Positions 19,216 through 27,676 of a stretch of 64,000 nucleotides of DNA are shown here, piece by piece (position 1 is the first letter of the stretch; every line of letters starts with the position of its first letter). Origin of the DNA: CAWUEZ02 sp963921355 (lineage in GTDB: Bacteria; Pseudomonadota; Alphaproteobacteria; Thalassobaculales; Thalassobaculaceae); the NCBI GenBank assembly GCA_963921355.3, contig OZ001190.1:4216001-4280000 (forward strand), read 5' to 3'. Position numbers and translations under genes: made by a program. Below the pieces are notes generated by a model, which had not been told where the DNA came from, searched no databases, and worked only from the letters and a program-made list of their open reading frames with translations.

Positions 19216-20367
19216 ATGAGCGCACCGCAGGACCGCCCCCGCATATCCCTGGACGCGCTGCGCCAGGATTTCCCGATCACCGAAAGCGCCGTCTATCTCA
19301 ACCACGCCGCCGTTGGACCGATTTCGCGGAACGTGCAGGCGGCCATCCAGCGCCAGTCCGAGATCCACGCCACGCAGCTCCCTGTGGCGCAGGGGGCCTA
19401 CGCACCGGTCTATCGCCAGTGCCGCGAGGCCGCCGCTCGTCTGGTCGGATCCACCGCCGACCGGATCGCGTTCATTCAGAACACCTCCCACGGCGTTTCG
19501 CTGCTCGCCACCGGCCAGGACTGGCGGCACGGCGACAACGTCATCGTGCCGGCACAGGAGTTTCCGTCGAACTATCTCGCCTGGCTGAGCCTCGAGGAGC
19601 GCGGGGTGGAGCTGCGCCGCCTCGAACTAGACGACGGCCGCCTGACCCCGGACCGCCTGGCCGCCGCGATCGACGGCAAAACCCGCGTGGTCGCCCTCAG
19701 CCAGGTCCAGTTCTTCAACGGCTTCCGGGTCGACCTCGCCGCCCTGTCCGAGATCGCCCGCGCCCACGACGCGCTGCTGGTGGTCGACGGCACGCAAAGC
19801 GTCGGCGCGGTCCCCGTCGATGTGCAGGCCATGGGGCTCGACGCGCTGGTGGTCAGCGCCCACAAATGGATGCTCGGGCCGCTCGGGATCGGGTTCATGG
19901 CCCTGTCCGACCGAATGCTGGAGCGTACCCGGATCAGCCAGGTCAGCTGGCTCAGCGTGAAAGACCCGTTCGCCTTCAATCGGCAGCTCGACTTCCCCGA
20001 CGACGCCACACGCTTTGAACCCGGGACCGAGAACGCCGCCGGCCTCTTCGGCCTGGCGGAACGATTGCAGGAGATCGAGGCCTACACGCTGCAAGGCATT
20101 GAGGCGCGTCTGCTCCACCTGACGGATCGATTGGCGGAACAGGCCCGCCGCCAAAGATTCGAAATCCGCAGTCCGATGGAGGCCGGTGCGCGCTCCGGTA
20201 TCCTCAGCCTCTATCACCCGACCATCGCGTCGGCCCGGACCGTCGACGCCCTGAAAACCCAGGACATCCATATCGGGCTTCGCGAAGGTGCGCTCAGGGT
20301 GTCGCCGCACTACTACAATGCCGAGGACGAAATCGACGCCCTGATGGCGGCCCTGCCCGCCCCTTGA
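19216..20367 (+). CDS. Class V aminotransferase-fold PLP enzyme
   Basis: 383 residues. ATG 19216 is preceded by GAAGGA; an in-frame ATG 16 codons upstream overlaps the preceding gene. Fold-type I PLP features of the cysteine desulfurase/isopenicillin epimerase group: YLNHAAVGPIS at the N-terminus, VVDGTQSVGA (PLP-binding aspartate) and SAHKWMLGP with Lys217 as the Schiff-base lysine. C-terminal LREGALRVSPHYYN binds the substrate carboxylate. Members act as transaminases, epimerases or desulfurases. Last gene of the TetR-quiC-Gfo-2OG operon; it is followed by two hairpins. Confidence 0.85.
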   Translation: MSAPQDRPRISLDALRQDFPITESAVYLNHAAVGPISRNVQAAIQRQSEIHATQLPVAQGAYAPVYRQCREAAARLVGSTADRIAFIQNTSHGVSLLATGQDWRHGDNVIVPAQEFPSNYLAWLSLEERGVELRRLELDDGRLTPDRLAAAIDGKTRVVALSQVQFFNGFRVDLAALSEIARAHDALLVVDGTQSVGAVPVDVQAMGLDALVVSAHKWMLGPLGIGFMALSDRMLERTRISQVSWLSVKDPFAFNRQLDFPDDATRFEPGTENAAGLFGLAERLQEIEAYTLQGIEARLLHLTDRLAEQARRQRFEIRSPMEAGARSGILSLYHPTIASARTVDALKTQDIHIGLREGALRVSPHYYNAEDEIDALMAALPAP

Positions 20368-20390
20368 GCCCGAAGACGGACCAACCCGTC

Positions 20391-20422
20391 ATCCCGGTTC
20401 GACCACCGGTCGAGACCGGGAT
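20391..20422. terminator. Palindromic hairpin after the aminotransferase gene
   Basis: ATCCCGGTTCGACC (20391-20404) pairs with GGTCGAGACCGGGAT (20408-20422) with a 3-base loop and one bulge. The sequence resembles the short GC-rich palindromes scattered between genes in many alphaproteobacteria, so it may be an extragenic repeat as well as a terminator. No T-run follows. Confidence 0.5.
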
Positions 20423-20440
20423 CTCCTGGGGGAATGGCGA

Positions 20441-20463
20441 GAGCAGGCGACAGGCGCCTGCTC
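20441..20463. terminator. Bidirectional terminator hairpin between convergent genes
   Basis: GAGCAGGCG (20441-20449) is exactly complementary to CGCCTGCTC (20455-20463) with a 5-base loop. It lies between the ends of the convergent aminotransferase and chemoreceptor genes and can serve both. No clear U-tract on either side. Confidence 0.5.
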
Positions 20464-20481
20464 CCGCTTCGGTGGTTGAGG

Positions 20482-23136
20482 TCAGGCGGCCTTCACGCCG
20501 CTCAGGAACCTGTCGATCACCGCCTGCAGGTGGGTCGACTGTTCCGACAAAGACCTGGCTGCCTTGTCGACCTCGTTCGCGGCGTTGCCGGCTTCTCCGG
20601 CCGCCGAGCTGACGACGACGATGTTCTCGTTGACGCTGGAGGTTCCGGTCGCCGCCTGTTCGACGCTGCGGGCGATCTCGGAGGTCGAGGCCTGCTGTTC
20701 TTCGACGGCGACCGAGATGCTGGAACTGATCTCGTCCACGTCGGTGATGCTGCGGGCGATGCCTTCGACCGCCGCCGCCGCCGACTCCGTCGCCGACTGG
20801 ATCTCGACGATCTGCGAGGAGATCTGCTCGGTCGCCTGGCTGGTCTGGTTGGCCAGGCTCTTCACCTCGGATGCCACGACCGCGAAGCCCTTGCCGGCGT
20901 CACCGGCCCGCGCGGCTTCGATCGTCGCATTCAGCGCCAGCAGGTTGGTCTGCTCCGAGATCGCCTTGATCAGCTCGACCACTTCGCCGATCCGCGCCGA
21001 CGCCGTGACAAGCTCCTTGATCTTGGCATGGCTGCCGTTGGCGGTCTTCACCGCCTCGGACGCGAGGCCGGAGGAGCGGTTGACCTGCCCGCTGATCTCC
21101 CGGATCGAGGCGGACAACTGGTCGGCGGCGGTCGCCACGCTCTGGACGTTGGCCGTGGTCTGCTCCGACGCCGACGCCACGTTGGTGGCCTGGGCATTGG
21201 TGCGGTCCACCGTCTGCGTCATGGTCGACGCCGACTGTCCGAGCTGGGTGGTCGCCGAACCGAAGGACGACATTACCGCCTGAATCTCGCTCTCGAAGGT
21301 CTGGGTCAACGCGTTCAGAGCCCGTGTCTTCTCTTCCTTGCGGCGCTGCTCCTCGCGCTCCTTCTCGGCCATCTCCTCGGTCTTGATCATGTTCTCTTTG
21401 AACACGCCGACCGCTTCGGCCATCTCCCCGATCTCGTCCTTCTGGCCCTGGTTCGGGATCGTCGCCGCGGTATTGCCGTCGGCCAGCTCACGCATGGTCC
21501 GCGTCATCTGGACAATCGGACTGGCAACCCGAGTGCCGATCAGCAGCGCGATGCCCACACCGATCGCCAGCCCCAGCAGAACGCAGGCCAGGATCATCAT
21601 GTAGGTCATGGACACGGTCTGCTCGTTCTGCGCGATCCGGGTCTCCATCAGGCCTTCTTCAATGCCGGCGAACTCGGCCATCAGGCGGCGGAACTCGTCG
21701 AAGAACACCTTGCCGCGGGCTTCGCCGACCAGGTCAGCCATGTCGTCCATGGTCTTGGCGTCACCGATCTGGCGGCGCAGGTCGATCATCGGCGTGGTCA
21801 CGTCGGCCACCCAGCCGTCGATGGTGCCCAGCATGTCGGCCAGCAGTTCGACCTGGGGCGGGTTGTCGGACACGGTGTCCTGCAGCGTCTTCAGGTCGGT
21901 CGCGAACCGGTCGTTGCCGGCGTTGTACGGCTCGAGGAATTCCTCGCGACCGGCCAGCAGGTAGCCGCGCATGCCGGTTTCCATGTCGACGGCGGACGCC
22001 AGCAGGGTCTTGGCCTGGTCGATGACCTTATAGGTGTGGGACACCCAGGCCTCGCTGTCCAACATGATCACGAGGTTGGTCGCCACCGCATCCCGCGCGG
22101 CATCCGCTTCACGCATCCGCGTGACCATCAGGTCCTGTTCGACCGCGATGAACTCGGCGATCACGGCGCGGAAGGCGTCGAAATAGGTCTTGCCGCACTG
22201 TTCGCCGACATAGGCCTCGACATCCGCCAGACTGCCGAACCCGGCGACGACCTGCTGGCGCAGCTCCATGGCCGGTTCCGTGACGTTCGTGCGCCACTCC
22301 GAGATCAGGCGGCTGGCCTCGCCCAGGCGCTCGACCTGGGGCGGGTTGTCGCTCACCGTCTGCTGAAGCTCGGCGAGCGCGGAATCGAAAGACTGGGCGC
22401 CGCGCTCATAGGGCTCCAGGAAGACCGGGTTGCCCGCCAGCAGGTAGCCGCGCAGACCGGTCTCCATATCCACCGCATCGGCGAGCAGGCCCTGAGCCGC
22501 CGAGATCACCTTGTTGGTGTGGTCGACCCAGCGTGAGGTTTCCTTCAGAAGCGTGATCTTCTGCGACAGCGCCGCCTGCGCGTCCTGGAAGTCCTGGCGG
22601 CGTTCGTCCAGCAGGGTCGCCTCGCGCTCGATGAAGGTCGCGATCTGGCCGCGGAACTTGTCGAAATAGACCTTGCCGCGGGCCTCACCGACCAGCTGCG
22701 CCATGTCGTTCATGGTCTGCGCGTCGCCGATCTGGCGGCGCAGCGCGATGGTCGGCTCGGTCACTTCGGCCTGCCATTGTTCAAGGACCTGGCGGATCTC
22801 GCCGAGCCGCGCCACCTGGGGCGGGTTGTCGCTGACGGTCTTCTGAAGCGCCTCGATGGCCTGGTAGGTCTGCACTTCACCGGCGTTGTAGGGCTCGAGG
22901 AATTCCTCCCGGCCGGCCAGCAGGTAGCCGCGCATCCCGGTTTCCATGTCGACGGCTGAAGCGACAATGCGCTGGGCTTCGGCCAGCACCACCCGGGTGT
23001 GGTCTACCCACTTGTTGGTCTGCACCATCGAATTCACGTTCCAGTAGGCGACAAGCCCCAGAACCACAAGCAGCGATAAAGGGGAAAGAACTCCAAGCAG
23101 GACCTTTTGCTTGGTCTTCCAATTCGAGAAGCGCAT
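20482..23136 (-). CDS. Methyl-accepting chemotaxis protein with three tandem CHASE3-like modules
   Basis: 884 residues. ATG 23134-23136 follows a GGGAG site; an ATG five codons upstream is less well placed. Helix 1 is at about residues 11-33 and helix 2 at 512-535, framing an unusually long outer part of about 475 residues. This part is three repeats of about 160 residues, each starting WVDHT/WVSHT (43, 203, 364) and holding AVDMETGxRGYLLAG, FLEPY and TVSDNPPQVE, the CHASE3 hallmarks. A HAMP domain follows, then the signalling domain with the conserved tip EVVELIKAISEQTNLLALNA. No C-terminal CheR pentapeptide is visible. Receptors usually carry one CHASE3. The ligand is unknown; this receptor feeds a CheA pathway elsewhere. 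Confidence 0.92.
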   Translation of the reverse strand: MRFSNWKTKQKVLLGVLSPLSLLVVLGLVAYWNVNSMVQTNKWVDHTRVVLAEAQRIVASAVDMETGMRGYLLAGREEFLEPYNAGEVQTYQAIEALQKTVSDNPPQVARLGEIRQVLEQWQAEVTEPTIALRRQIGDAQTMNDMAQLVGEARGKVYFDKFRGQIATFIEREATLLDERRQDFQDAQAALSQKITLLKETSRWVDHTNKVISAAQGLLADAVDMETGLRGYLLAGNPVFLEPYERGAQSFDSALAELQQTVSDNPPQVERLGEASRLISEWRTNVTEPAMELRQQVVAGFGSLADVEAYVGEQCGKTYFDAFRAVIAEFIAVEQDLMVTRMREADAARDAVATNLVIMLDSEAWVSHTYKVIDQAKTLLASAVDMETGMRGYLLAGREEFLEPYNAGNDRFATDLKTLQDTVSDNPPQVELLADMLGTIDGWVADVTTPMIDLRRQIGDAKTMDDMADLVGEARGKVFFDEFRRLMAEFAGIEEGLMETRIAQNEQTVSMTYMMILACVLLGLAIGVGIALLIGTRVASPIVQMTRTMRELADGNTAATIPNQGQKDEIGEMAEAVGVFKENMIKTEEMAEKEREEQRRKEEKTRALNALTQTFESEIQAVMSSFGSATTQLGQSASTMTQTVDRTNAQATNVASASEQTTANVQSVATAADQLSASIREISGQVNRSSGLASEAVKTANGSHAKIKELVTASARIGEVVELIKAISEQTNLLALNATIEAARAGDAGKGFAVVASEVKSLANQTSQATEQISSQIVEIQSATESAAAAVEGIARSITDVDEISSSISVAVEEQQASTSEIARSVEQAATGTSSVNENIVVVSSAAGEAGNAANEVDKAARSLSEQSTHLQAVIDRFLSGVKAA
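21622..23016 (-). repeat. Three in-gene tandem repeats encoding CHASE3 modules
   Basis: Units of about 480 bp: roughly 22537-23016, 22054-22536 and 21622-22053. Units 1 and 3 are nearly identical at DNA level around the METGMRGYLLAG-coding part (about 22880-22960 and 21920-21995), while unit 2 is more divergent. This suggests duplication followed by gene conversion between units 1 and 3. Confidence 0.7.
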
Positions 23137-23391
23137 ACAACCGTCTCCCATCCAGATTTATGACTTTCCGGTAGGTAGGCTGGCCGCCGGTTCTTAAACG
23201 TGAGTTAAGCGCTTTTTCTCAGAAACACACCAAACAGAGACAAACATACAATCGAATACTTCAAGTGACGCAAGAGTTTCGATAAATTAGGTACAAAAAC
23301 GGATTCAATTTTCGCTTTTTTTCGAGCATTCGGCCTTTACCCTATGAAAAATAGGGATAAATCAGGGGCCGACCAGCAGCACGAACCGGTC
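23137..23391. other. AT-rich intergenic region with a chemoreceptor promoter and a small hairpin
   Basis: This 255-bp gap is much richer in A and T than its surroundings. It must hold the promoter of the chemoreceptor (leftward). A short hairpin, CCCTAT (23340-23345) with ATAGGG (23351-23356), stands just after the TetR stop and could end that transcript. I see no small gene. Confidence 0.5.
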
Positions 23392-24003
23392 TTACGGAGA
23401 CGAGAAGAGCAGCCGGATATAGGTCCTGAGCTGAAGGATCTGGGCCGCGACCGTTCCCCTTTCGCCCAAGACCCGCTCGAGTACGAGGGCGCCCTCGACG
23501 ACCCCCGACACCATGTCGCCCAAAGCATCGAGATCCACCGCCTCGCGCGGGGAGTGGGCCTCGGCGATCTCCTGGAACATGCCGCGAAAACGCTTGCGCC
23601 AACTCAGGATCGCGTCGCGGTTGAGGTCGCAGACCCCCTTGTCGAACAGGCGATCCTGGTAGGCGGTCGCCGCGACCACGCACCCCGGGTGGCCGTTCGG
23701 CATGTCATCGAGCAGTTCGGCCAGGAACTTCAGGCCGATCAGCATGGCGTGCAGCGGATCCTCGTTCAGTTCGCGGGCGCGGGCGAACAGGTCGTCATAC
23801 AGCCGGTCCTCGGCCGCGATGTAGCGTTCCAGCAGCGCCCGCGCGAGGGCGTTCTTGTCCTTGAAGTGATAGAAGAAGCCGCCCTTGGAGATCCCGACCG
23901 TCGCGACGATCTCGTCAATGGACGTCGCCTCGAAGCCCTTCTGGAGAACCGAGGCTTCGGCATAGTCCATGATCCGCGTGCGTGTGTCGGTCGGTTTGTT
24001 CAA
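23392..24003 (-). CDS. TetR/AcrR family transcriptional regulator
   Basis: 203 residues, apparently from a TTG start (24001-24003); the next Met is residue 12. The helix-turn-helix reads GFEATSIDEIVATVGISKGG followed by FFYHFKDKNALA. The second half resembles YcdC/AcuR-type regulators with a conserved cysteine-containing segment (HPGCVVAATAYQ). It is divergent from the homocysteine methyltransferase-like gene. The target and ligand are not evident. Confidence 0.88.
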   Translation of the reverse strand: MNKPTDTRTRIMDYAEASVLQKGFEATSIDEIVATVGISKGGFFYHFKDKNALARALLERYIAAEDRLYDDLFARARELNEDPLHAMLIGLKFLAELLDDMPNGHPGCVVAATAYQDRLFDKGVCDLNRDAILSWRKRFRGMFQEIAEAHSPREAVDLDALGDMVSGVVEGALVLERVLGERGTVAAQILQLRTYIRLLFSSP

Positions 24004-24240
24004 AGCTGTCGCCTGCTGTACCGCAAGTTCAGTTGATTAGATCACTGTGCCATCTCTCGACGCACACTAGACATTAAGCAACTGATAAATCGACAATAAA
24101 TTCGCATCGAAAACTGCACCACAGGTTTAATAGATCGCCTGCCCGCCCCGGCGTACTCCTCCGGCCAACGCAAAACGGAGGGCGCCACGCGCATCGACAC
24201 ACTTCTCTCGTCACCCCGGTTCTTCCTGGCTGATGGCGGG

Positions 24241-25131
24241 ATGGAAACCACCCTGATCTTTCAGCACGGCTTCGAGCTGCCGTGCTTTTCAGCAGCCGTC
24301 CTGTTGGACACGGAAGCCGGCCGCGCCGCGCTGACCACCTACTTTGAAACCTATCTCTCAATCGCCCAGGACAGCGGACGGGGCTTCGTCCTCGACGCGC
24401 CCACATGGCGGGCCGGTATCGCCTGGGCCGACCCTCTCGGTGTGACGACCGAGGAAATCCTGGCGACCAACGCGAAGGCGGTCGGCTTCGCCCGCGCCCT
24501 GCGCGACCGCTTCGAAACCGACGCGTTCCCAGTCCTAGTCAACGGCCTGGTCGGGCCGGCCGGCGACGCCTATGCGCCCGACACCGTATTGTCGGTAGAC
24601 GAGGCGATGGAGATCCACACTCCGCAGATCCATGCGCTCGGCAAGAGCGGCGTCGACCTGATCAGCGCCATGACCCTGACCCATGCCGGCGAAGCGTCCG
24701 GGATCGCCCTTGTCGCGCGGGAGATCGACGTCCCGATCGTCATCTCGTTCACCGTCGAAACCGATGGCCGGCTGCCATCCGGCCAACCGCTGGGCGACGC
24801 GATCGCCGAGGTGGACCAGGCCTCCGGCGACGCCCCGATCTACTTCATGATCAACTGCGCCCACCCGGATCACTTCAGAGCGGTGCTGGACCCCTCGGCG
24901 ACATGGATGCAGCGGATCGGCGGCATCCGCGCCAACGCCTCCCGGCTGAGCCACGCCGAGTTGGACGCCACCGAAACCCTGGATGCCGGGGACCCGGTCG
25001 AACTGGCGGATCTTCACGCCGAACTGTTCGAGATCTTCCCGAACATCCGGGTGGTCGGCGGCTGCTGCGGCACCGATGACCGACATGTCGGCTGTATCGC
25101 CCACCACAACCATGTCCGCCCGGCGGCCTGA
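24241..25131 (+). CDS. Homocysteine S-methyltransferase family protein
   Basis: 296 residues from ATG 24241. It has the zinc-thiolate residues of the family: MINCAHP around residue 205 and VVGGCCGTD near the C-terminus. Members move a methyl group from S-methylmethionine or betaine-like donors to homocysteine or another thiol. The frame stays open upstream and encodes RIDTLLSSPRFFLADGG, which fits the expected family N-terminus. A strong CGGAGGG site sits 5 bp before ACG at 24187-24189, so the real start was probably there, with ATG changed to ACG. The extended protein would have 314 residues. Followed 28 bp later by a GNAT gene. Confidence 0.85.
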   Translation: METTLIFQHGFELPCFSAAVLLDTEAGRAALTTYFETYLSIAQDSGRGFVLDAPTWRAGIAWADPLGVTTEEILATNAKAVGFARALRDRFETDAFPVLVNGLVGPAGDAYAPDTVLSVDEAMEIHTPQIHALGKSGVDLISAMTLTHAGEASGIALVAREIDVPIVISFTVETDGRLPSGQPLGDAIAEVDQASGDAPIYFMINCAHPDHFRAVLDPSATWMQRIGGIRANASRLSHAELDATETLDAGDPVELADLHAELFEIFPNIRVVGGCCGTDDRHVGCIAHHNHVRPAA

Positions 25132-25159
25132 TCCGCCCACGAGTCCTTGGAGATCCGAA

Positions 25160-25762
25160 ATGACGACCGAAACACTCGACCGGCTGCGCTGCGAGCCGGC
25201 CTCCCAAGACGACGCCGGCGCATTGGCCGAGTTGATCCTGATTGCCGGCGAAGGACTGCCGCTGCTGATCTGGCAGGACATGTGCGAGCCCGGCGAGACC
25301 GCGATGGACGTCGGACGGCGACGGGCAGCCCGGGAAACCGGCGGCTTCTCCTACCGCAATGCCATGGTGGTCCGGAACGGCGGCAAGGTGGCGTCGGCCA
25401 TTGTGTCCTATCCGATCACCGAAGAGACGCCGCCCTCTGAGATCGAGGAGGCGCCACCAGTCTTTCGACCTCTCCTGGCGCTCGAGAACGCCCTGACGCC
25501 GAGCTGGTACGTGAACGTCCTGGCAACCGTCGAAGGCGAACGTCGCCGAGGTGCCGCCTCCACCCTGCTGCAAGAGGCCGAACGAAAGGCTCGGGCCGCA
25601 GGCTTCCAACACCTGACATTGATCACCGGCGACGACAATCCCGCGCGCGCCCTCTACGAGCGCTTCGGATTCATCGAGCGCGCCCGTCTGCCGATCGTCA
25701 AGGACGGGTGGCGGAACGACGGCACGCATTGGATCGCCTACGCCAAACCCCTGTCCGCATAG
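25160..25762 (+). CDS. GNAT family N-acetyltransferase
   Basis: 200 residues from ATG 25160, after a GGAGATCC site. The GNAT core is at about residues 115-180: VNVLATVEGERRRGAASTLL contains the acetyl-CoA pyrophosphate loop (here E-R-R-R-G-A-A), then DNPARALYERFGFIE, the typical motif B. It acetylates an unknown small molecule or protein. It is 28 bp downstream of the homocysteine methyltransferase-like gene and probably shares its transcript, which ends at the hairpin at 25799-25818. Confidence 0.88.
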   Translation: MTTETLDRLRCEPASQDDAGALAELILIAGEGLPLLIWQDMCEPGETAMDVGRRRAARETGGFSYRNAMVVRNGGKVASAIVSYPITEETPPSEIEEAPPVFRPLLALENALTPSWYVNVLATVEGERRRGAASTLLQEAERKARAAGFQHLTLITGDDNPARALYERFGFIERARLPIVKDGWRNDGTHWIAYAKPLSA

Positions 25763-25798
25763 CCGGACCAGCACCCCAGTTCCGAGACCGACCAACCG

Positions 25799-25818
25799 GA
25801 AGGGCCGCAGGCCCTTTC
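25799..25818 (+). terminator. Hairpin after the GNAT gene
   Basis: AAGGGCC pairs with GGCCCTT around a GCA loop, about 37 bp after the GNAT stop. A T-run of three lies within the 3' arm only, so termination strength is uncertain. Confidence 0.5.
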
Positions 25819-25893
25819 GGACTTGGAGTCGCGACGCCGATCTCGGGTGCCGCGGATACGCCTACCCCTCCCCCCCAAAGCAAGGACACGACC

Positions 25894-26160
25894 ATGAAAA
25901 CTCGCTCCATCGCGCTAGCCCTGGTGTTGGCCACCGCCACCCTTTCGAGCGCTGACGCTTCCAACGTGATCACCACGGACCCCGGAACACACGATACGGC
26001 GAGCCAACCTATGCAGATCGCCGACCTGAAGACGCGGGACGGCACCATCGTCTGCGGGGCTCCCACGTTCGGACTTCCGACTCTGACCGACGTGTCGAGC
26101 CGTTCGGACGAAGACGAACTCGAGTGGGATTCCGGGTTTCCCGTCGGCCCCTACGATTGA
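25894..26160 (+). CDS. Small secreted protein of unknown function
   Basis: 88 residues, ATG 25894 with an AAGGA site. A classical signal peptide (MKTRSIALALVLATATLSSA-DAS) is followed by about 65 mature residues, with one Cys (IVCGAP) and an acidic C-terminus (SRSDEDELEWDSGF). I do not recognise the family. The exported acidic tail might bind metal, but that is speculation. It is followed by the 26222-26247 hairpin and then the NIPSNAP gene. Confidence 0.6.
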   Translation: MKTRSIALALVLATATLSSADASNVITTDPGTHDTASQPMQIADLKTRDGTIVCGAPTFGLPTLTDVSSRSDEDELEWDSGFPVGPYD

Positions 26161-26221
26161 GGCTCTCAACAGGGGCCGGCCCTCTCCGTCATGATGGGCG
26201 GGTCGTAACCCCTCTGGTCCA

Positions 26222-26247
26222 ACCGGCCGGTCGAAGCGCCGGCCGGT
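26222..26247 (+). terminator. Perfect hairpin upstream of the NIPSNAP gene
   Basis: ACCGGCCGG (26222-26230) pairs fully with CCGGCCGGT (26239-26247) around an 8-base loop. It can terminate the small secreted-protein transcript. Since it lies 25 bp before the NIPSNAP start, it could also act as a 5' leader stem. Confidence 0.5.
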
Positions 26248-26272
26248 GTGCCTTCAAGGAGCCCGTCCAACC

Positions 26273-26626
26273 ATGATCGTCGATGTGCGGACCTACACCC
26301 TGGTGCCAAGGAAGCTGAAGCCGTACCTGAAACTGATGGAGCAATTCGCGCTCCCGGTCATGCGGGCCCACGGCATGGTCCTGGACCGGTACTTCATTTC
26401 GAAGATCGGCCCGCTCAACCAGGTCGTCCACATCTGGAACTACGAGAGCCTGGCCGAGTTCGAACGGATCCGCGACGCCCGGGACGCCGACCCGAAATGG
26501 GCCGAGTACCTCGCCAAGACCGAAGGCATGGTGCTGAGCCAGGAGAACAAGATCATGGAGGACGCGCCGTTCTCCATGCCCGACGCCGTGATCCGGGAGC
26601 GAAATGCGGCGAGCGCGTCGCGTTGA
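26273..26626 (+). CDS. NIPSNAP family protein
   Basis: 117 residues; ATG 26273 preceded by CAAGGAG about 12 bp upstream. It is the dimeric alpha-beta-barrel type with the usual start MIVDVRTYTLVPRKL and the family pattern GPLNQVVHIWNYESLAEFERIR, where the aromatic-rich W-x-Y segment is typical. NIPSNAP domains are found in many catabolic loci; their enzymatic role is unclear. Convergent with the quinone reductase gene. Confidence 0.85.
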   Translation: MIVDVRTYTLVPRKLKPYLKLMEQFALPVMRAHGMVLDRYFISKIGPLNQVVHIWNYESLAEFERIRDARDADPKWAEYLAKTEGMVLSQENKIMEDAPFSMPDAVIRERNAASASR

Positions 26627-26662
26627 CCCTGGGCCCCGGAGTAAACCCGCAACGAACCGGGT

Positions 26663-27652
26663 TCAGGGGATCAGCACAGTCGCTCCGAGAGTCGTGCCGC
26701 TTTCGATCCCCTGATGGGCCTGCACGGCGTCCTTAAGCGGGTACTCGTAGTTGATGCTGGCGGAGAGGACGCCGTCGCCGATCGCCTTGAACAGATCCCG
26801 GGCGGTCCATTCCAGATCGGCGCGCTTGGCCACGTAATGCATGATCGCCGGCCGGGTGATGAACAGCGACCCGCGACGGCCCAGGTCCTGAATGATGTCG
26901 ATCGGATCCGGCGGACCGGAGACATGGCCGTATGCGGCACAGACCCCCATCAGACGCAGGCAGTCGAGCGACTGTTGCAACGTCTCCTTGCCGATCGCCT
27001 CGTAGACCACCGCCGCCCCTTCGCCGTCGGTGACCTCGCGGACCTTGGCAACGAAGTCCTCCCGGCTGCGGACCACCGGGTGGTGGCATCCGGCGGCGGC
27101 GGCGACTTCGGCTTTGGCCTCGGTGCTGACGGTGCCGACGACGATTGCCCCCAGTGCCTTGGCCCATTGGCAGAGGATCAGCCCCATACCACCGGCGGCC
27201 GCGTGGACCACGATGGTGTCGCCCGGCTGAACCGCGTAGGTCCGGTGCAGCAGGTAATGGGCGGTCATCCCCTTCATCAGGAGGGCGGCAACCTCGCGGT
27301 CATCCAATCCGTCCGGCAAGTGCAGCAGTTTGTCGGCCGGGTAGTTCCGCACCTCCGAATAGCTGCCCAGCGGCGGAATGCCGTAGGCGACGCGGTCGCC
27401 GGTCTTGAAGTCGCTCACACCGTCGCCGAGCCCTTCGACGACACCGACCCCCTCGAAGCCGATGACCACCGGGCAGGGCGGCACCGGCCAGGGGTGGGAG
27501 ATACCGGCCCGGTGATAAGTGTCGGCGAAGTTGACGCCGATCGCCGTGTGGCGGAGCCGGACCTCGCCGGCCACCGGATCGGCCACCGGCCAGTCTTGCC
27601 ATGTCATCGCCTCCGGCGGGCCGAGTTGATGGATCACCTGGGCTTTCGACAT
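26663..27652 (-). CDS. NADPH:quinone oxidoreductase (zinc-free MDR family)
   Basis: 329 residues, from the second of two adjacent ATGs (better spacing from GGGGAGG). It has GroES-like and Rossmann domains without the zinc-ligand cysteines, typical of quinone reductases: GVNFADTYHRAGI, then GFEGVGVVEGLGDGV, the NADPH motif VHAAAGGMGLILCQWAKALG and late YEYPLKDAVQAHQ. It would reduce quinones or enones with NADPH. It is 25 bp upstream of the DsbA-like gene's end on the same strand, so transcribed from the 29-kb side as part of the GST/DsbA/qor cluster. Confidence 0.9.
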   Translation of the reverse strand: MSKAQVIHQLGPPEAMTWQDWPVADPVAGEVRLRHTAIGVNFADTYHRAGISHPWPVPPCPVVIGFEGVGVVEGLGDGVSDFKTGDRVAYGIPPLGSYSEVRNYPADKLLHLPDGLDDREVAALLMKGMTAHYLLHRTYAVQPGDTIVVHAAAGGMGLILCQWAKALGAIVVGTVSTEAKAEVAAAAGCHHPVVRSREDFVAKVREVTDGEGAAVVYEAIGKETLQQSLDCLRLMGVCAAYGHVSGPPDPIDIIQDLGRRGSLFITRPAIMHYVAKRADLEWTARDLFKAIGDGVLSASINYEYPLKDAVQAHQGIESGTTLGATVLIP

Positions 27653-27676
27653 CATCCCTCCCCGGCGCTTGGGCCG

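Noticed and set aside
20434..22536. Long plus-strand open frame (700 codons)
   Set aside because: It lies opposite the chemoreceptor gene and its translation is Arg/His/Gly-rich with no recognisable domain; it is a shadow of GC-rich coding sequence.
23281..23340. Small RNA or origin in the AT-rich gap before the chemoreceptor
   Set aside because: No repeated DnaA boxes, tRNA fold or conserved RNA pattern could be seen; AT-richness fits a promoter.
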